DNA of 31,643 bases from DASPWV01 sp046727855 (GTDB taxonomy: Bacteria; Acidobacteriota; Vicinamibacteria; Vicinamibacterales; UBA2999), in assembly GCA_046727855.1 (NCBI GenBank), contig JBKPDL010000186.1, positions 1 through 31,643 on the forward strand, given 5' to 3'. Every line of letters begins with the position of its first letter. Position 1 is the first letter of the stretch. The position numbers were made by a program, and so were the translations under genes. This document shows, one piece after another, positions 1-8,140 of the stretch. The notes beneath the pieces are model-generated. The model was not told the origin of the DNA. It did not search any database and was given only the letters and a program-made list of their open reading frames with translations.

Positions 1-1
1 T

Positions 2-727
2 CGGCCCGGCGACGTGCTGGACGATTACTGTCCGCGCGAGCGCCGCGTTACTGATCACGCCATCGTGGCGATGATCGACGACAACATCAAACAAACCCGC
101 TGCGTCGTCTGCGACGCAGAACACGAGTACAAGCAGGCGAAAGTGCCGCCGCAACGAAAGAAGAAGGCGCCGGCGCTTTTCAAGCAAGTGCTCGATGGAC
201 TGCAAGCGCCGACGCGCCCACCCTACCTTCCCGACACCCTCGACGAACAGCCCGACATTGTGCTCGACGAACCCATAGAGGCTCCGCTGGCTCAACCGGT
301 CGCTGCCGCCCAGCCGCTCAGTGACGTTGCCAACGGCAACGGCGACGACCCCGCGGCGACGGCTGCGGAAACTGCTCCGCCGCATGAACCGGACGTTGAG
401 GACAGACAAGAGCGTGTTGTCGATGGACCGTTCCGGCGGCAATTGATTCGCGCCGCGCTACCGCGTCCCGAGGGAACACCGCCGCCGGCCCGCGCAATAC
501 CTGAGTTCACGATCCGGCAGCCTATGGGTCGCGGTAATCGCCACGCTGGCAGCGGGCGCCGCCGCGGTCAGCACCAAAGTCACGGTACGAATGGGCCGGC
601 GAGGTTCGGTCGCGGGGGGCACGGTCAGCGGTCGAACGGACATGGCCGGCCTAGTGGTCACGGCGGGCACGGCGGGGCCAACGGTAATCGCATGGGCGGG
701 TCCAGGCGCGGCGGCAAAAAGCGCTAA
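2..727 (+). CDS. Zn-ribbon-like protein with RG/GH-rich tail (5' end probably outside window)
   Basis: The frame is open to the window edge, so the true start may lie upstream; the first possible start inside is GTG at 14. The N-terminal 45 residues carry DYCPRERRVTDH and, about 20 residues on, a CVVCDAEHEYK segment. This Cys/His spacing looks like a small zinc ribbon. The middle (roughly residues 60-150) is acidic, Pro/Ala-rich and probably disordered. The last 65 residues are almost entirely Gly, Arg, His, Asn and Ser with RGG-like pairs and end in GGKKR. Such tails are typical of RNA-binding or condensate-forming proteins, but that role is inferred. I do not recognise a named family. It ends 6 bases before fabI and may be co-transcribed with it. 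Confidence 0.7.
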   Translation, partial: RPGDVLDDYCPRERRVTDHAIVAMIDDNIKQTRCVVCDAEHEYKQAKVPPQRKKKAPALFKQVLDGLQAPTRPPYLPDTLDEQPDIVLDEPIEAPLAQPVAAAQPLSDVANGNGDDPAATAAETAPPHEPDVEDRQERVVDGPFRRQLIRAALPRPEGTPPPARAIPEFTIRQPMGRGNRHAGSGRRRGQHQSHGTNGPARFGRGGHGQRSNGHGRPSGHGGHGGANGNRMGGSRRGGKKR

Positions 728-733
728 CCGCGG

Positions 734-1507
734 ATGGCGAACCTTTCGGGCAGAATCGGCCTGATAGTCGGGGTCGCAAACAAGCGGTCGCTCTCCTGGG
801 GGATCGCGCAAGCCGCGGCGAATGCAGGCGCCACGATAATTCTCACGTATCAAGGCCGGTTCGAAGAGCACGTCAACGAGTTGGCCGAGTCACTTACCCC
901 CAAACCGCAGGTGCTTCCGCTCGACGTTCAGAACGATGCTGAAATGGACGCCGTGTTCAACCGCATTCAACAGCAGCACGGCGGACTCGATTTCCTCGTC
1001 CACGGCGTGGCGTTCGCGAATCGCGACGACGTCACCAATCCTTTCGTGCAAACCTCGCGGGAGGGCTTCAAGCTGGCTCTGGACATCAGCGCGTACTCCC
1101 TCATCGCGCTCGCCCGGGGCGCCAAACCTCTGATGCAGGCGCGTGGCGGCGGCAGCATCGTGACGTTGACATATCTGGGAAGCGATCGAGTGTTCGTCAA
1201 CTACAACGTGATGGGGGTCGCCAAAGCGGCGCTCGAGTCGTCGGTACGCTATCTGGCCGCCGACCTGGGCGCGCAGAACATCCGGGTAAACGCGATATCT
1301 GCCGGACCGGTGAAGACGCTCGCTGCCGCAGGCATTGGCGGCTTCTCGACCATGCTCGGCATCGTGCGTGAGCGCGCGCCGCTCAAGCGAACCATCGAAC
1401 AATCCGAGGTGGGTGACGCAGCGGTGTTTCTCTTGAGCGACGCAAGCCGCGGAATCACGGGCGAAGTGCTCATGGTCGATGCCGGGTATCACGCTATGGG
1501 GATGTAA
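734..1507 (+). CDS. fabI: Enoyl-[acyl-carrier-protein] reductase (NADH) FabI
   Basis: FabI reduces trans-2-enoyl-ACP to acyl-ACP in the last step of each round of type II fatty acid synthesis in the cytoplasm. The 257-residue length is normal for the family. The N-terminal nucleotide-binding loop reads GVANKRSLSWGIAQ (residues 13-26). The FabI-type active site is present as Y147 followed by Y157-x6-K164 in NYNVMGVAKAALE, matching Tyr156/Lys163 of E. coli FabI. The tail GEVLMVDAGYHAMGM is also typical. The ATG at 734 lies just after the stop of the upstream gene, with no strong Shine-Dalgarno. The 3' end overlaps the convergent flavin reductase gene by 14 bases. Confidence 0.96.
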   Translation: MANLSGRIGLIVGVANKRSLSWGIAQAAANAGATIILTYQGRFEEHVNELAESLTPKPQVLPLDVQNDAEMDAVFNRIQQQHGGLDFLVHGVAFANRDDVTNPFVQTSREGFKLALDISAYSLIALARGAKPLMQARGGGSIVTLTYLGSDRVFVNYNVMGVAKAALESSVRYLAADLGAQNIRVNAISAGPVKTLAAAGIGGFSTMLGIVRERAPLKRTIEQSEVGDAAVFLLSDASRGITGEVLMVDAGYHAMGM

Positions 1508-2201
1508 ACGTCTCCGTCAGGATTCGATCGTCCTCCACGCCTGCACCACGTAACAACTCGCTCACCGACGCAACCATCGAGGGCGGACCGCACAGCATGC
1601 ACCGCGTTTCCGGTGTTCGCACAACGGAGCGTACGAGCGCGGCGTCGATGCGGCCGCGGGGTCCCAACCAGCTTTCCCGTCCGTCACGCGTCACGGTCAA
1701 CCGGACATCGACACGTCGTTCGTCGGTGAGCCGGCGCAGCTCATGGAGATAAGCGATTTCGTCAACGCTGCGTGCGCTGTAGATCAACGCCAGATGATTG
1801 GATGGCTGTCGCTCGATCATGTCCCACATCATCGATCGTAGTGGCGCTATGCCCGTGCCGCCGCCAACAAACAGCACATCGTGCTCAGTGGCGTCTTCGG
1901 GAATGCCGAAGGTGCCGAACGGGCCTTCCACATCGACGAGCGCCCCTGGCATCAGCCGTTCCAAATGCGGATTGGCCAGGTCGGCGTCGTCGATTTGAAC
2001 GAGCAGCTCCAGTTGATTTGTGCGCGCAGCCTGGCGCGGCGAACAGGCAATCGAATACGGCTTGCGAAGCGTGCCGCCATGCAGACCGACGACGATGGCC
2101 TGGCCGGCGGTAAAGGAGAACGGTTCGGCGCCAAGATCGAAGCGAGTGATGCGCGTGCGAGGCGTCGAATGGAGAACTTCGCGGGCCTGGAGGACGCGCA
2201 C
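1494..2201 (-). CDS. Ferredoxin-NADP reductase-like FAD/NAD(P)-binding oxidoreductase
   Basis: This 235-residue protein of the ferredoxin-NADP+ reductase superfamily has a flavin-binding beta-barrel followed by an NAD(P)-binding Rossmann domain. The flavin motif RKPYS is at residues 46-50, the pyridine-nucleotide motif GGGTGIAP at 113-120, and a CGPPSMV segment near residue 200 closes the nicotinamide site. There is no C-terminal 2Fe-2S domain, so it must pass electrons to a separate partner that cannot be named from here. The start is GTG. A possible -10 (TACGAT on the minus strand) lies about 6 bases upstream, so the mRNA may be leaderless. It follows the c-di-GMP gene on the same strand with a 70-base gap. 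Confidence 0.85.
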   Translation of the reverse strand: MRVLQAREVLHSTPRTRITRFDLGAEPFSFTAGQAIVVGLHGGTLRKPYSIACSPRQAARTNQLELLVQIDDADLANPHLERLMPGALVDVEGPFGTFGIPEDATEHDVLFVGGGTGIAPLRSMMWDMIERQPSNHLALIYSARSVDEIAYLHELRRLTDERRVDVRLTVTRDGRESWLGPRGRIDAALVRSVVRTPETRCMLCGPPSMVASVSELLRGAGVEDDRILTETFTSP

Positions 2202-2271
2202 CGGGCGATCGTATCAGGGCATCGGCCCGCTGTTCGGAAGGCTGGCCGCTACAGGTGGAACGTCAATGCTG

Positions 2272-4788
2272 CTACAAGAGACCGATGGTCGCGCGTTGTA
2301 TGTCGATCTCGGTCGGTTCCTGCAGGGCAACGTGATCGCTGCCGGCGCGGCCTTCCGTCCCGGTCGCGACTGAGTGCAGGGGCGGCTGCTGTTTGCGACG
2401 CGTTTTATCGCGGTACATGCGGCTGTCCGCGGTGGCGAGGAGCGCTTCGTAACTTTCGCCGTCCTGCGGGTAAATTGCGGCGCCCACGCTGATCGCAATC
2501 GGCAAACGCCGTCCTGGACGCGCTTCGAAGATGACTTGATCCACCGCGCGCTGCAGTTCGCCGCGCTTGCGCTCGGCCTCGTCCTGCCCGCATCCGGACA
2601 ACACCACGATGAATTCGTCGCCGGCGTAGCGAACGCAGATGTCGTACGGACGGATGGCGCTTCGCAGTACGGCGGCCACTTCGCGCAGCGCGCGATCGCC
2701 GATATGGTGGCCGTGGCTGTCGTTGATGTCCTTGAAGTTGTCGAGGTCCATCACCAGGAGCGCCACTTCGGACTTCACGCGTTCCGCGCGCGCGAGCTCG
2801 CGCGTGAGGTGCATGAACATGAAACGGGTATTGGGCAGGCCGGTGAGCGGGTCGGTGAGCGAGTCCTCCTGCGTTTGCTCGAACACGATCGAGTTGTGGA
2901 TGACAGCTGACGCTTGTTCCGACACCCGGTCGAGCAGGCGCCGATGATCGTCGGTGTAGAAGTCGGGCTTAGAGTGATACACCGCGAGGGTTCCGATGAA
3001 GCGATCGTTGAAGACGAGCGGCGCCACGAGCGCGGACTGGAGCATAGTGGCGCGTGCGGTGACACCCGCGGCTTCAAAATCGGCGCTCGGGCGCGCATTG
3101 ACGAGCGGCCGCCGATTACGTGCGACCCAACCCGTGAGGCCTTGTCCGCTGCGAACCGTCATCGAGCCGATCACGTCTGCTTCGGTTCCGGTGGCAAAGC
3201 GGCAGCGCAGCGTTTCGCCTTCCTCGTCGTACAGGAACAGCGAGCACGACGTGAAGGGCACCAGGCTGCTCAACTTTGAGGCGATCAGCGCCATGGTGTC
3301 GGAGACACCGAGACTGGTGCCCATCGTCTGCGCAATCTCGTAGAGCGCGTAAATCTCGCGATGCGCGTGAGCGATGTCTTCGAAAACCGTCGTACCTTTG
3401 CTTTCGGGTTGAAAGCCGACGGCCGGACGTCCGCGTTCGGACGCCACTTCGAGCGACAGCCGCCGACCGGGCGCGACGTCAAGGCTCTCTGCCTCATCGG
3501 CAAGCTGCGCGAGATTCTTGATGAACATCTGCACCACCGCCGGATCGAGCGCTTTAGCCGCCTCTTGCTGCAGCAGGCCGAGCGCCGCGTCGTGCGTCAT
3601 CGCGCGGTGGTAAGGGCGCTCCGACGTGAGCGCGTCGAAGTAGTCGACGACCGAGAGGATGCGGGCCCCAAGTGGAATCTCCGCGCCCTTGAGTCCTTGC
3701 GGATAGCCCTTGCCGTCCCAGCGCTCATGGTGGCTCAGGATGAGCGGCGCGACCGGATACGGAAACGGCACCGCACTGATGATCTCCGCCCCAACCTGGG
3801 GGTGAATACGAATCTTCTGAAACTCTTCCTGCGTGAGCGGCCCCGGCTTCGACAAGATGTACTCCGGCACGGCGAGCTCTCCGATGTCGTGCAGGAGCGC
3901 CGCCGTCTTCACACCCTGAATCTCGTTGTCCGCCATGCCGAGCCGCCTTGCCAGGCCCGCCGCATAGACCTGTACGCGCCGAATATGAGTCTGCGCGGTT
4001 TGATCTTTGGCGTCGATCGCGAGCGCGAGCGCTTCGATCGTGGCGAGGTGCAGGTCTGCCATCTCCTGCACGTGGCGCCGTTCATCCTCGATGCGCCCCA
4101 TGTAGATCTTGTAGCTCTTATACGTGAGGATGATCGGTGCGACCAAGAGCAGCGCGAGCCACCACAGGCCCGATCCCAGCATCACCCATTGCGCTGCCGC
4201 AGCGACGCCGGCGCCAACGAAATAACTCGGACCGCTCCACAGGAAATTCTGATTCCACACGCGCAAGACCGACTGACGCGTCGCCACGGCAATCGCTCCG
4301 GCGATCAGCGCGGTGTTGAGAGTGAAATAGATCATCGCGGCGCCGACGAGGGGCCGCGCCATGCCTGCCGCCGTCGCGCCCAGGCGTCCGGGCGTGCCGC
4401 CCAACTCTAAAAACAACCATCCCGCCGCCTGCACTGTGATCGCCAGACATGCCATGCTGAAAAGCGTGCGATATGGCGGATTGCGCGTCTTCATCTTGAA
4501 CGTGCACTGGCTCCACGCGCTCGCAATCGCGACGAGCATCGTCTCGTTGGCGCCAAGCATCAGCAGCGCGAGGAAATCAACCGCGTAAGAAACCGACAGC
4601 GTCGAACCGCTCTTGGCGAGCGGCAGGCTGACTTTGAATGCGGAAGTAATGGCAGAGAGCAGCAGCAACGCCGCGAAGAGAAGCGGCTGATCAAACGTCG
4701 CGCGCGGCCCGAGAAACGCAACCAGCAACGCTCCGATGACAATGACGGACGCGACGTAGACGCGAGCATTGAGGGCCAAAGAGCTCAT
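2272..4788 (-). CDS. Membrane hybrid c-di-GMP protein: HD-GYP phosphodiesterase, GAF, GGDEF diguanylate cyclase
   Basis: This 838-residue protein has about eight hydrophobic segments in residues 1-225, then a short linker into an HD-GYP domain (about 245-425). The HD pair is H300-D301 and the signature HHERWDGKGYP is at 353-363. A GAF domain follows (about 480-635). A C-terminal GGDEF domain (about 645-810) has the active-site variant AGDEF at 722-726. An RxxD inhibitory site, RPYD, sits exactly five residues upstream at 713-716. Both the making and breaking domains keep their signature residues, so either activity, or both, is possible. The membrane part and GAF presumably sense signals; no ligand can be deduced. 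An inverted repeat lies directly before the start. Confidence 0.92.
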   Translation of the reverse strand: MSSLALNARVYVASVIVIGALLVAFLGPRATFDQPLLFAALLLLSAITSAFKVSLPLAKSGSTLSVSYAVDFLALLMLGANETMLVAIASAWSQCTFKMKTRNPPYRTLFSMACLAITVQAAGWLFLELGGTPGRLGATAAGMARPLVGAAMIYFTLNTALIAGAIAVATRQSVLRVWNQNFLWSGPSYFVGAGVAAAAQWVMLGSGLWWLALLLVAPIILTYKSYKIYMGRIEDERRHVQEMADLHLATIEALALAIDAKDQTAQTHIRRVQVYAAGLARRLGMADNEIQGVKTAALLHDIGELAVPEYILSKPGPLTQEEFQKIRIHPQVGAEIISAVPFPYPVAPLILSHHERWDGKGYPQGLKGAEIPLGARILSVVDYFDALTSERPYHRAMTHDAALGLLQQEAAKALDPAVVQMFIKNLAQLADEAESLDVAPGRRLSLEVASERGRPAVGFQPESKGTTVFEDIAHAHREIYALYEIAQTMGTSLGVSDTMALIASKLSSLVPFTSCSLFLYDEEGETLRCRFATGTEADVIGSMTVRSGQGLTGWVARNRRPLVNARPSADFEAAGVTARATMLQSALVAPLVFNDRFIGTLAVYHSKPDFYTDDHRRLLDRVSEQASAVIHNSIVFEQTQEDSLTDPLTGLPNTRFMFMHLTRELARAERVKSEVALLVMDLDNFKDINDSHGHHIGDRALREVAAVLRSAIRPYDICVRYAGDEFIVVLSGCGQDEAERKRGELQRAVDQVIFEARPGRRLPIAISVGAAIYPQDGESYEALLATADSRMYRDKTRRKQQPPLHSVATGTEGRAGSDHVALQEPTEIDIQRATIGLL

Positions 4789-4790
4789 CA

Positions 4791-4806
4791 GTTCGAATGG
4801 TCGAAC
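4791..4806. promoter_or_regulatory. Perfect inverted repeat GTTCGA-N4-TCGAAC at the start of the c-di-GMP gene
   Basis: Six-base arms with a four-base centre end two bases before the ATG (minus strand, 4788) and occupy the place where a Shine-Dalgarno would be. It could be a repressor operator or a translation-blocking hairpin. The arms are perfect; the function is inferred. Confidence 0.4.
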
Positions 4807-4968
4807 CAGGGACCTTCAGGCAAGCCACGGGCCGCGGATGAGGCGGCGAACTCGGCGAGAATAACTTACGTTCGAGTCGCAAACAAGGCGCAACTGCCAC
4901 AGAACTACGCGACAGGGCAACGCCGTGCAGCTATGAATCCAAATTACGAAACTGCAAGAGGTTAGCGT

Positions 4969-6327
4969 TCAGTGAGCGGGTTGCGGACGCGTTCGCCGTC
5001 GGGCGGCCGTGGCAGCCGCGGGCTCAAGGCCATACTCATCAATTTTCCGGTAGAGCGTGCCGCGACTGATGTCCAGAATTCGCGCAGCTTCGAGCTTGTT
5101 CCAATGCACCGCTTCGAGCACTCGGATGATGTGGGCGCGCTCTGCATCGCGCAACGACGGAAGCCGACTGCTGCTCTCTTCTTCGGGCCGCGCCACGCGG
5201 CCATGCAGGAATTCGATGTCCCTTTCGCGGATCACGCGGTCAGGAGCAGACAGTGCGGCGCGTGACACGGTGCTTTCCAGCTCCCGGATGTTGCCCGGCC
5301 AGTGATAGCTGGAAAGCAGATCGAGGGCTTCAGTCGCAAACTGCTTCGCATCGAGCGGCAACCCATTGGCCGCGCAATAGCGCGCCAAAAACCGATGCGC
5401 GAGAACGGGAATGTCGACCGCGCGTTCGCGAAGCGATGGGAGACGGATCGCAAACGCGTTGATTCTGTAATACAGGTCTTCACGAAAGCGGCTTTCGCGC
5501 AGGAACAAATCGAGCGGACGATTGGTCGCCGAGATCAATCGGAAGTCCACTGAGATCGATCGATTGCCGCCAAGACGCTCGAAACGCCGCTCTTCGAGCA
5601 CGCGCAGCAACTTCGCTTGCGCCACGAGGGAGAGATCGCCGATTTCATCGAGAAAGAGCGTGCCGCCGTTCGCCAACTCCAGACGGCCCGGCTTTCGATC
5701 GTGCGCGCCTGTGAACGCGCCTTTTTCGTAGCCGAAGATCTCCGATTCAAAGAGAGTGTCTGGCAGGGCAGCGCAGTTGACCGCTTGAAACCGCTCGGTT
5801 CCGCGGCGCGACAACTCGTGGATCATCCGTGCGACGAGCTCTTTGCCCGACCCGGTTGGCCCGAGAATCAGCACTGAGATGTCCGACTTGGCCGCGGTGC
5901 GGATCCACTCGAAGATCGCAACCATCTTCTCGTCGCGGCCGATCATTTCCCGGAACCGCAGTACCGATGGCGAGGTGTCCTCGATGCCGACGTCTGCGCG
6001 GCGTTCGAGGAACGTGTCGAGCAGGCGCACCATCACGTCGGTCTCTGGACGAGCGGCGAGGTACTTTTCTGGCTCGCCGGTCAACCTCTTGACGACCCCA
6101 AATTCGACCAGTTCCCGTACGCAGTTGTCGACATCCAGACGCATGCGCCCAAATGTCTGCATCAGCGACTCGATGTCGAACGATTCGTCCGGCCGAGCGC
6201 TCAGGAACCTGAGGATGCCAGCGCGAAGCGGCGACTGGACGAGGGTACGGAATCGCGCCTCTGAGTCGTGCTCTCCTCGCTGGTTACCAGCAGTGGCGCG
6301 TTTCGCCGCAAAGATCAGATCATCCAC
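4969..6327 (-). CDS. Sigma-54-dependent transcriptional activator with winged-helix-like N-terminus
   Basis: This 452-residue bacterial enhancer-binding protein remodels RNA polymerase-sigma54 using ATP. The AAA+ core spans about 120-350: Walker A GPTGSGKE (156-163), the sigma54-contacting GAFTGA (203-208) and Walker B TLFLDE (223-228). A Fis-type helix-turn-helix is at the C-terminus, ending in a basic Arg-rich tail. The N-terminal 110 residues lack a phosphoacceptor receiver domain. Segments such as SPLRAGILRFL and VRELVEFGVVKRL resemble a winged-helix domain of the MarR/ArsR sort. The input is therefore probably not a classic two-component phosphorelay. It lies 180 bases upstream of the c-di-GMP gene on the same strand, so it may control it. 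Confidence 0.9.
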   Translation of the reverse strand: MDDLIFAAKRATAGNQRGEHDSEARFRTLVQSPLRAGILRFLSARPDESFDIESLMQTFGRMRLDVDNCVRELVEFGVVKRLTGEPEKYLAARPETDVMVRLLDTFLERRADVGIEDTSPSVLRFREMIGRDEKMVAIFEWIRTAAKSDISVLILGPTGSGKELVARMIHELSRRGTERFQAVNCAALPDTLFESEIFGYEKGAFTGAHDRKPGRLELANGGTLFLDEIGDLSLVAQAKLLRVLEERRFERLGGNRSISVDFRLISATNRPLDLFLRESRFREDLYYRINAFAIRLPSLRERAVDIPVLAHRFLARYCAANGLPLDAKQFATEALDLLSSYHWPGNIRELESTVSRAALSAPDRVIRERDIEFLHGRVARPEEESSSRLPSLRDAERAHIIRVLEAVHWNKLEAARILDISRGTLYRKIDEYGLEPAAATAARRRTRPQPAH

Positions 6328-6395
6328 GAGGTGCTCGTTCTAAGGTTTGGCGGAAAGTTGAGTTTAGCTGATTGATGAGCTTAGCGCCCTTTCTT

Positions 6396-6815
6396 TTAGG
6401 TAGATGCCCTATCGTGTGAAGCACCTCGGTAATACGCGGTCTGATACTGCTCGATGAGTGCCTTCATCCGTACCGCATCCTTCTTGTGGTGTCCATGGCA
6501 TTTCACGGGGCTGGCGCCGCCGCTCGTTTCGATTACCACGTCGGAAAACAGCATGTTCGTGTCGATCCCGACTGACGCGACGTGGGCCATGTGAATGGAG
6601 TGCTCCCGCTTGCCGACGATCTCAGGCGTGTAGTGCACCACGCTGGTGGGCGTGATCAGAACCTGCGTCGGCATCAGCAGATTTCCTCGTGACAAACGAC
6701 TCGCGCGAAAGACGTCGCCTTCCGCAAAAGGACGTCCTTTCCACCAGAAAAACATCAGCGGCAGCAGGACCAGCGCGACAGCAATGGCTATCGCAATCAC
6801 CACCTCTTCGGTCAC
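6396..6815 (-). CDS. Single-pass membrane protein with bacterial PH-like domain
   Basis: This 139-residue protein starts at GTG. Residues 4-24 form one hydrophobic transmembrane helix, followed by the positively charged WWKGRPF. The remainder alternates short beta-strand-like stretches (VLITPTSVVHYTP, EHSIHMAHVASVGIDTN, SDVVIETSG) and ends with an amphipathic helix (KKDAVRMKALIEQYQ). That pattern matches the bacterial PH-domain (bPH) membrane proteins. No catalytic residues are visible and the role is unknown. It is transcribed away from the deoxyhypusine-synthase-like gene, with only 28 bases between the two starts. Confidence 0.7.
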   Translation of the reverse strand: MTEEVVIAIAIAVALVLLPLMFFWWKGRPFAEGDVFRASRLSRGNLLMPTQVLITPTSVVHYTPEIVGKREHSIHMAHVASVGIDTNMLFSDVVIETSGGASPVKCHGHHKKDAVRMKALIEQYQTAYYRGASHDRAST

Positions 6816-6843
6816 AGCGCAATGCTACTCTAACGAGGGAGAC

Positions 6844-8010
6844 ATGCCTCACCGATCACCAGGATCGCCCCAAAAATCGGCCAAATCGTTCCTCTCCGGC
6901 AAACCGATTCGCTACTACCGCCCGCGCGGCGGGACCGACATCACACAGCTGATAGATGAGGGGTTTCAGGCGTTCAACGCGGCTCGTCTGGGCGAGGCGT
7001 GCCGTATCTACTGCGACAAAATGCTCGCCAAGGAGCACGACACCACGATCGGTTTGACGATCGCCGGCGCGATGACGCCCGCAGGCCTGGGCGGTTGCGT
7101 GATTGAGTTGATGGATCGTGGTTTGATCGATTTCATCATCAGCACGGGCGCCAATCTCTATCACGATCTCCACTACGCGCTCAATTTCACGCTGCATCGC
7201 GGTTCGCCGTTCCTCGATGATCGCGTGCTGTACGAGCAGGGCGTGATCCGGATCTACGACGTGCTGTTCCCCTCAAAAGTGCTGCTCGACACGGACGCGT
7301 TCATTCGCGAATTCCTTGCCGAGAGCGAGCTTGACGGCGCGGTGTCGAGCGCTGAGTTCCATTACGCACTGGGTGAATATGTGCGCCGCGCGCATCCGCG
7401 CTGTGAGGAATACTCGGTGGTCGCGAGCGCCGCAAAATTCGGTGTGCCAATCTACACGTCGTCTCCCGGCGATAGCTCGATCGGAATGAACATGGCGTTC
7501 CACGAATTGATGCACGGCGGGACGCTCATGATCAATCCGAACAAAGACGTCAATGAGATTTGCGCCATCATTTTGGCCGGCGACAAGAACGGTTGCGTGA
7601 TTCTCGGCGGCGGGTCGCCGAAGAACTTTTACTTGCAGGGTCAACCCACGTTGTGGGAGGTCTACGGCATTCCCAAAGGTGGCAACGACTATTTCATTCA
7701 GATCACCACGGATCAAGTAGTGTGGGGCGGTCTCTCGGGTGCGACGCCGTCCGAAGCGGTCAGTTGGGGGAAAGTGAATCCGGGCGTGCTTCCTGACACC
7801 GTCGTGACCTACGCCGATTCAACCCTGGCATTTCCGTTGTTCGCTGAATACGCGTGCGCGCATAAGAACGGCAGGCGAAGACGAAAGAGCCTCGTGCACA
7901 AACGCGATGCGCTCGTTGCGGCGCTCAAGTCCGAAGCCGTCAAAGCGCGCAAGCCGGCGCCGGCAAAATCGTCCACGGCAAAGCGAAAAGCGCTTCTCAC
8001 GCGCAGTTAG
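6844..8010 (+). CDS. Deoxyhypusine synthase-family protein
   Basis: This 388-residue NAD-dependent enzyme belongs to the deoxyhypusine/homospermidine synthase family, which transfers the aminobutyl group of spermidine. The start at 6844 is chosen because a GAGGGAG ribosome site sits just upstream. Family segments are clear: STGANLYHDLHYALNF near 100-115, SSPGDSSIGMN near 206, and GGGSPKNFYLQ, whose K260 aligns with the catalytic lysine (Lys329) of human deoxyhypusine synthase. The C-terminal 45 residues form a Lys/Arg/Ala-rich tail beyond the usual domain. Bacteria have no eIF5A, so the amine acceptor is probably not a protein lysine. A polyamine product such as homospermidine is the main alternative. 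Confidence 0.85.
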   Translation: MPHRSPGSPQKSAKSFLSGKPIRYYRPRGGTDITQLIDEGFQAFNAARLGEACRIYCDKMLAKEHDTTIGLTIAGAMTPAGLGGCVIELMDRGLIDFIISTGANLYHDLHYALNFTLHRGSPFLDDRVLYEQGVIRIYDVLFPSKVLLDTDAFIREFLAESELDGAVSSAEFHYALGEYVRRAHPRCEEYSVVASAAKFGVPIYTSSPGDSSIGMNMAFHELMHGGTLMINPNKDVNEICAIILAGDKNGCVILGGGSPKNFYLQGQPTLWEVYGIPKGGNDYFIQITTDQVVWGGLSGATPSEAVSWGKVNPGVLPDTVVTYADSTLAFPLFAEYACAHKNGRRRRKSLVHKRDALVAALKSEAVKARKPAPAKSSTAKRKALLTRS

Positions 8011-8140
8011 TCCCGGAGCCACTTGAGTGGATGGCGCCAACGGCGCGAGCGGGCGCGAAAGCCGCCGTCTTTCGGCCCATACAGCCAGATCACGTCGATG
8101 CCACCATTGGTAACGAAGTGAATTGAGGGGTGGATCGGTT

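Noticed and set aside
3361..4410. A long 349-codon plus-strand open frame opposite the c-di-GMP gene.
   Set aside because: The minus strand encodes clear HD-GYP and membrane domains here; the plus frame is Arg/His-rich with no motifs, a typical antisense shadow in GC-rich DNA.
4789..4830. A GGTTCGA-like stretch on the minus strand resembling a tRNA T-arm.
   Set aside because: No matching acceptor, D or anticodon arms; the pattern is explained by the GTTCGA inverted repeat.
6646..6843. Upstream extension of the deoxyhypusine-synthase-like gene to 6646.
   Set aside because: The added residues lie opposite the PH-like membrane gene; ATG 6844 has a clear GAGGGAG ribosome site.
8010..8138. A 43-codon open frame on the minus strand, ending at 8007, with protein-like content (WLYGPKDGG, RRWRHPLKWL).
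   Set aside because: It has no ATG; the first GTG would leave 28 residues, there is no ribosome site, and I recognise no family. Possibly a gene remnant, but unsupported.
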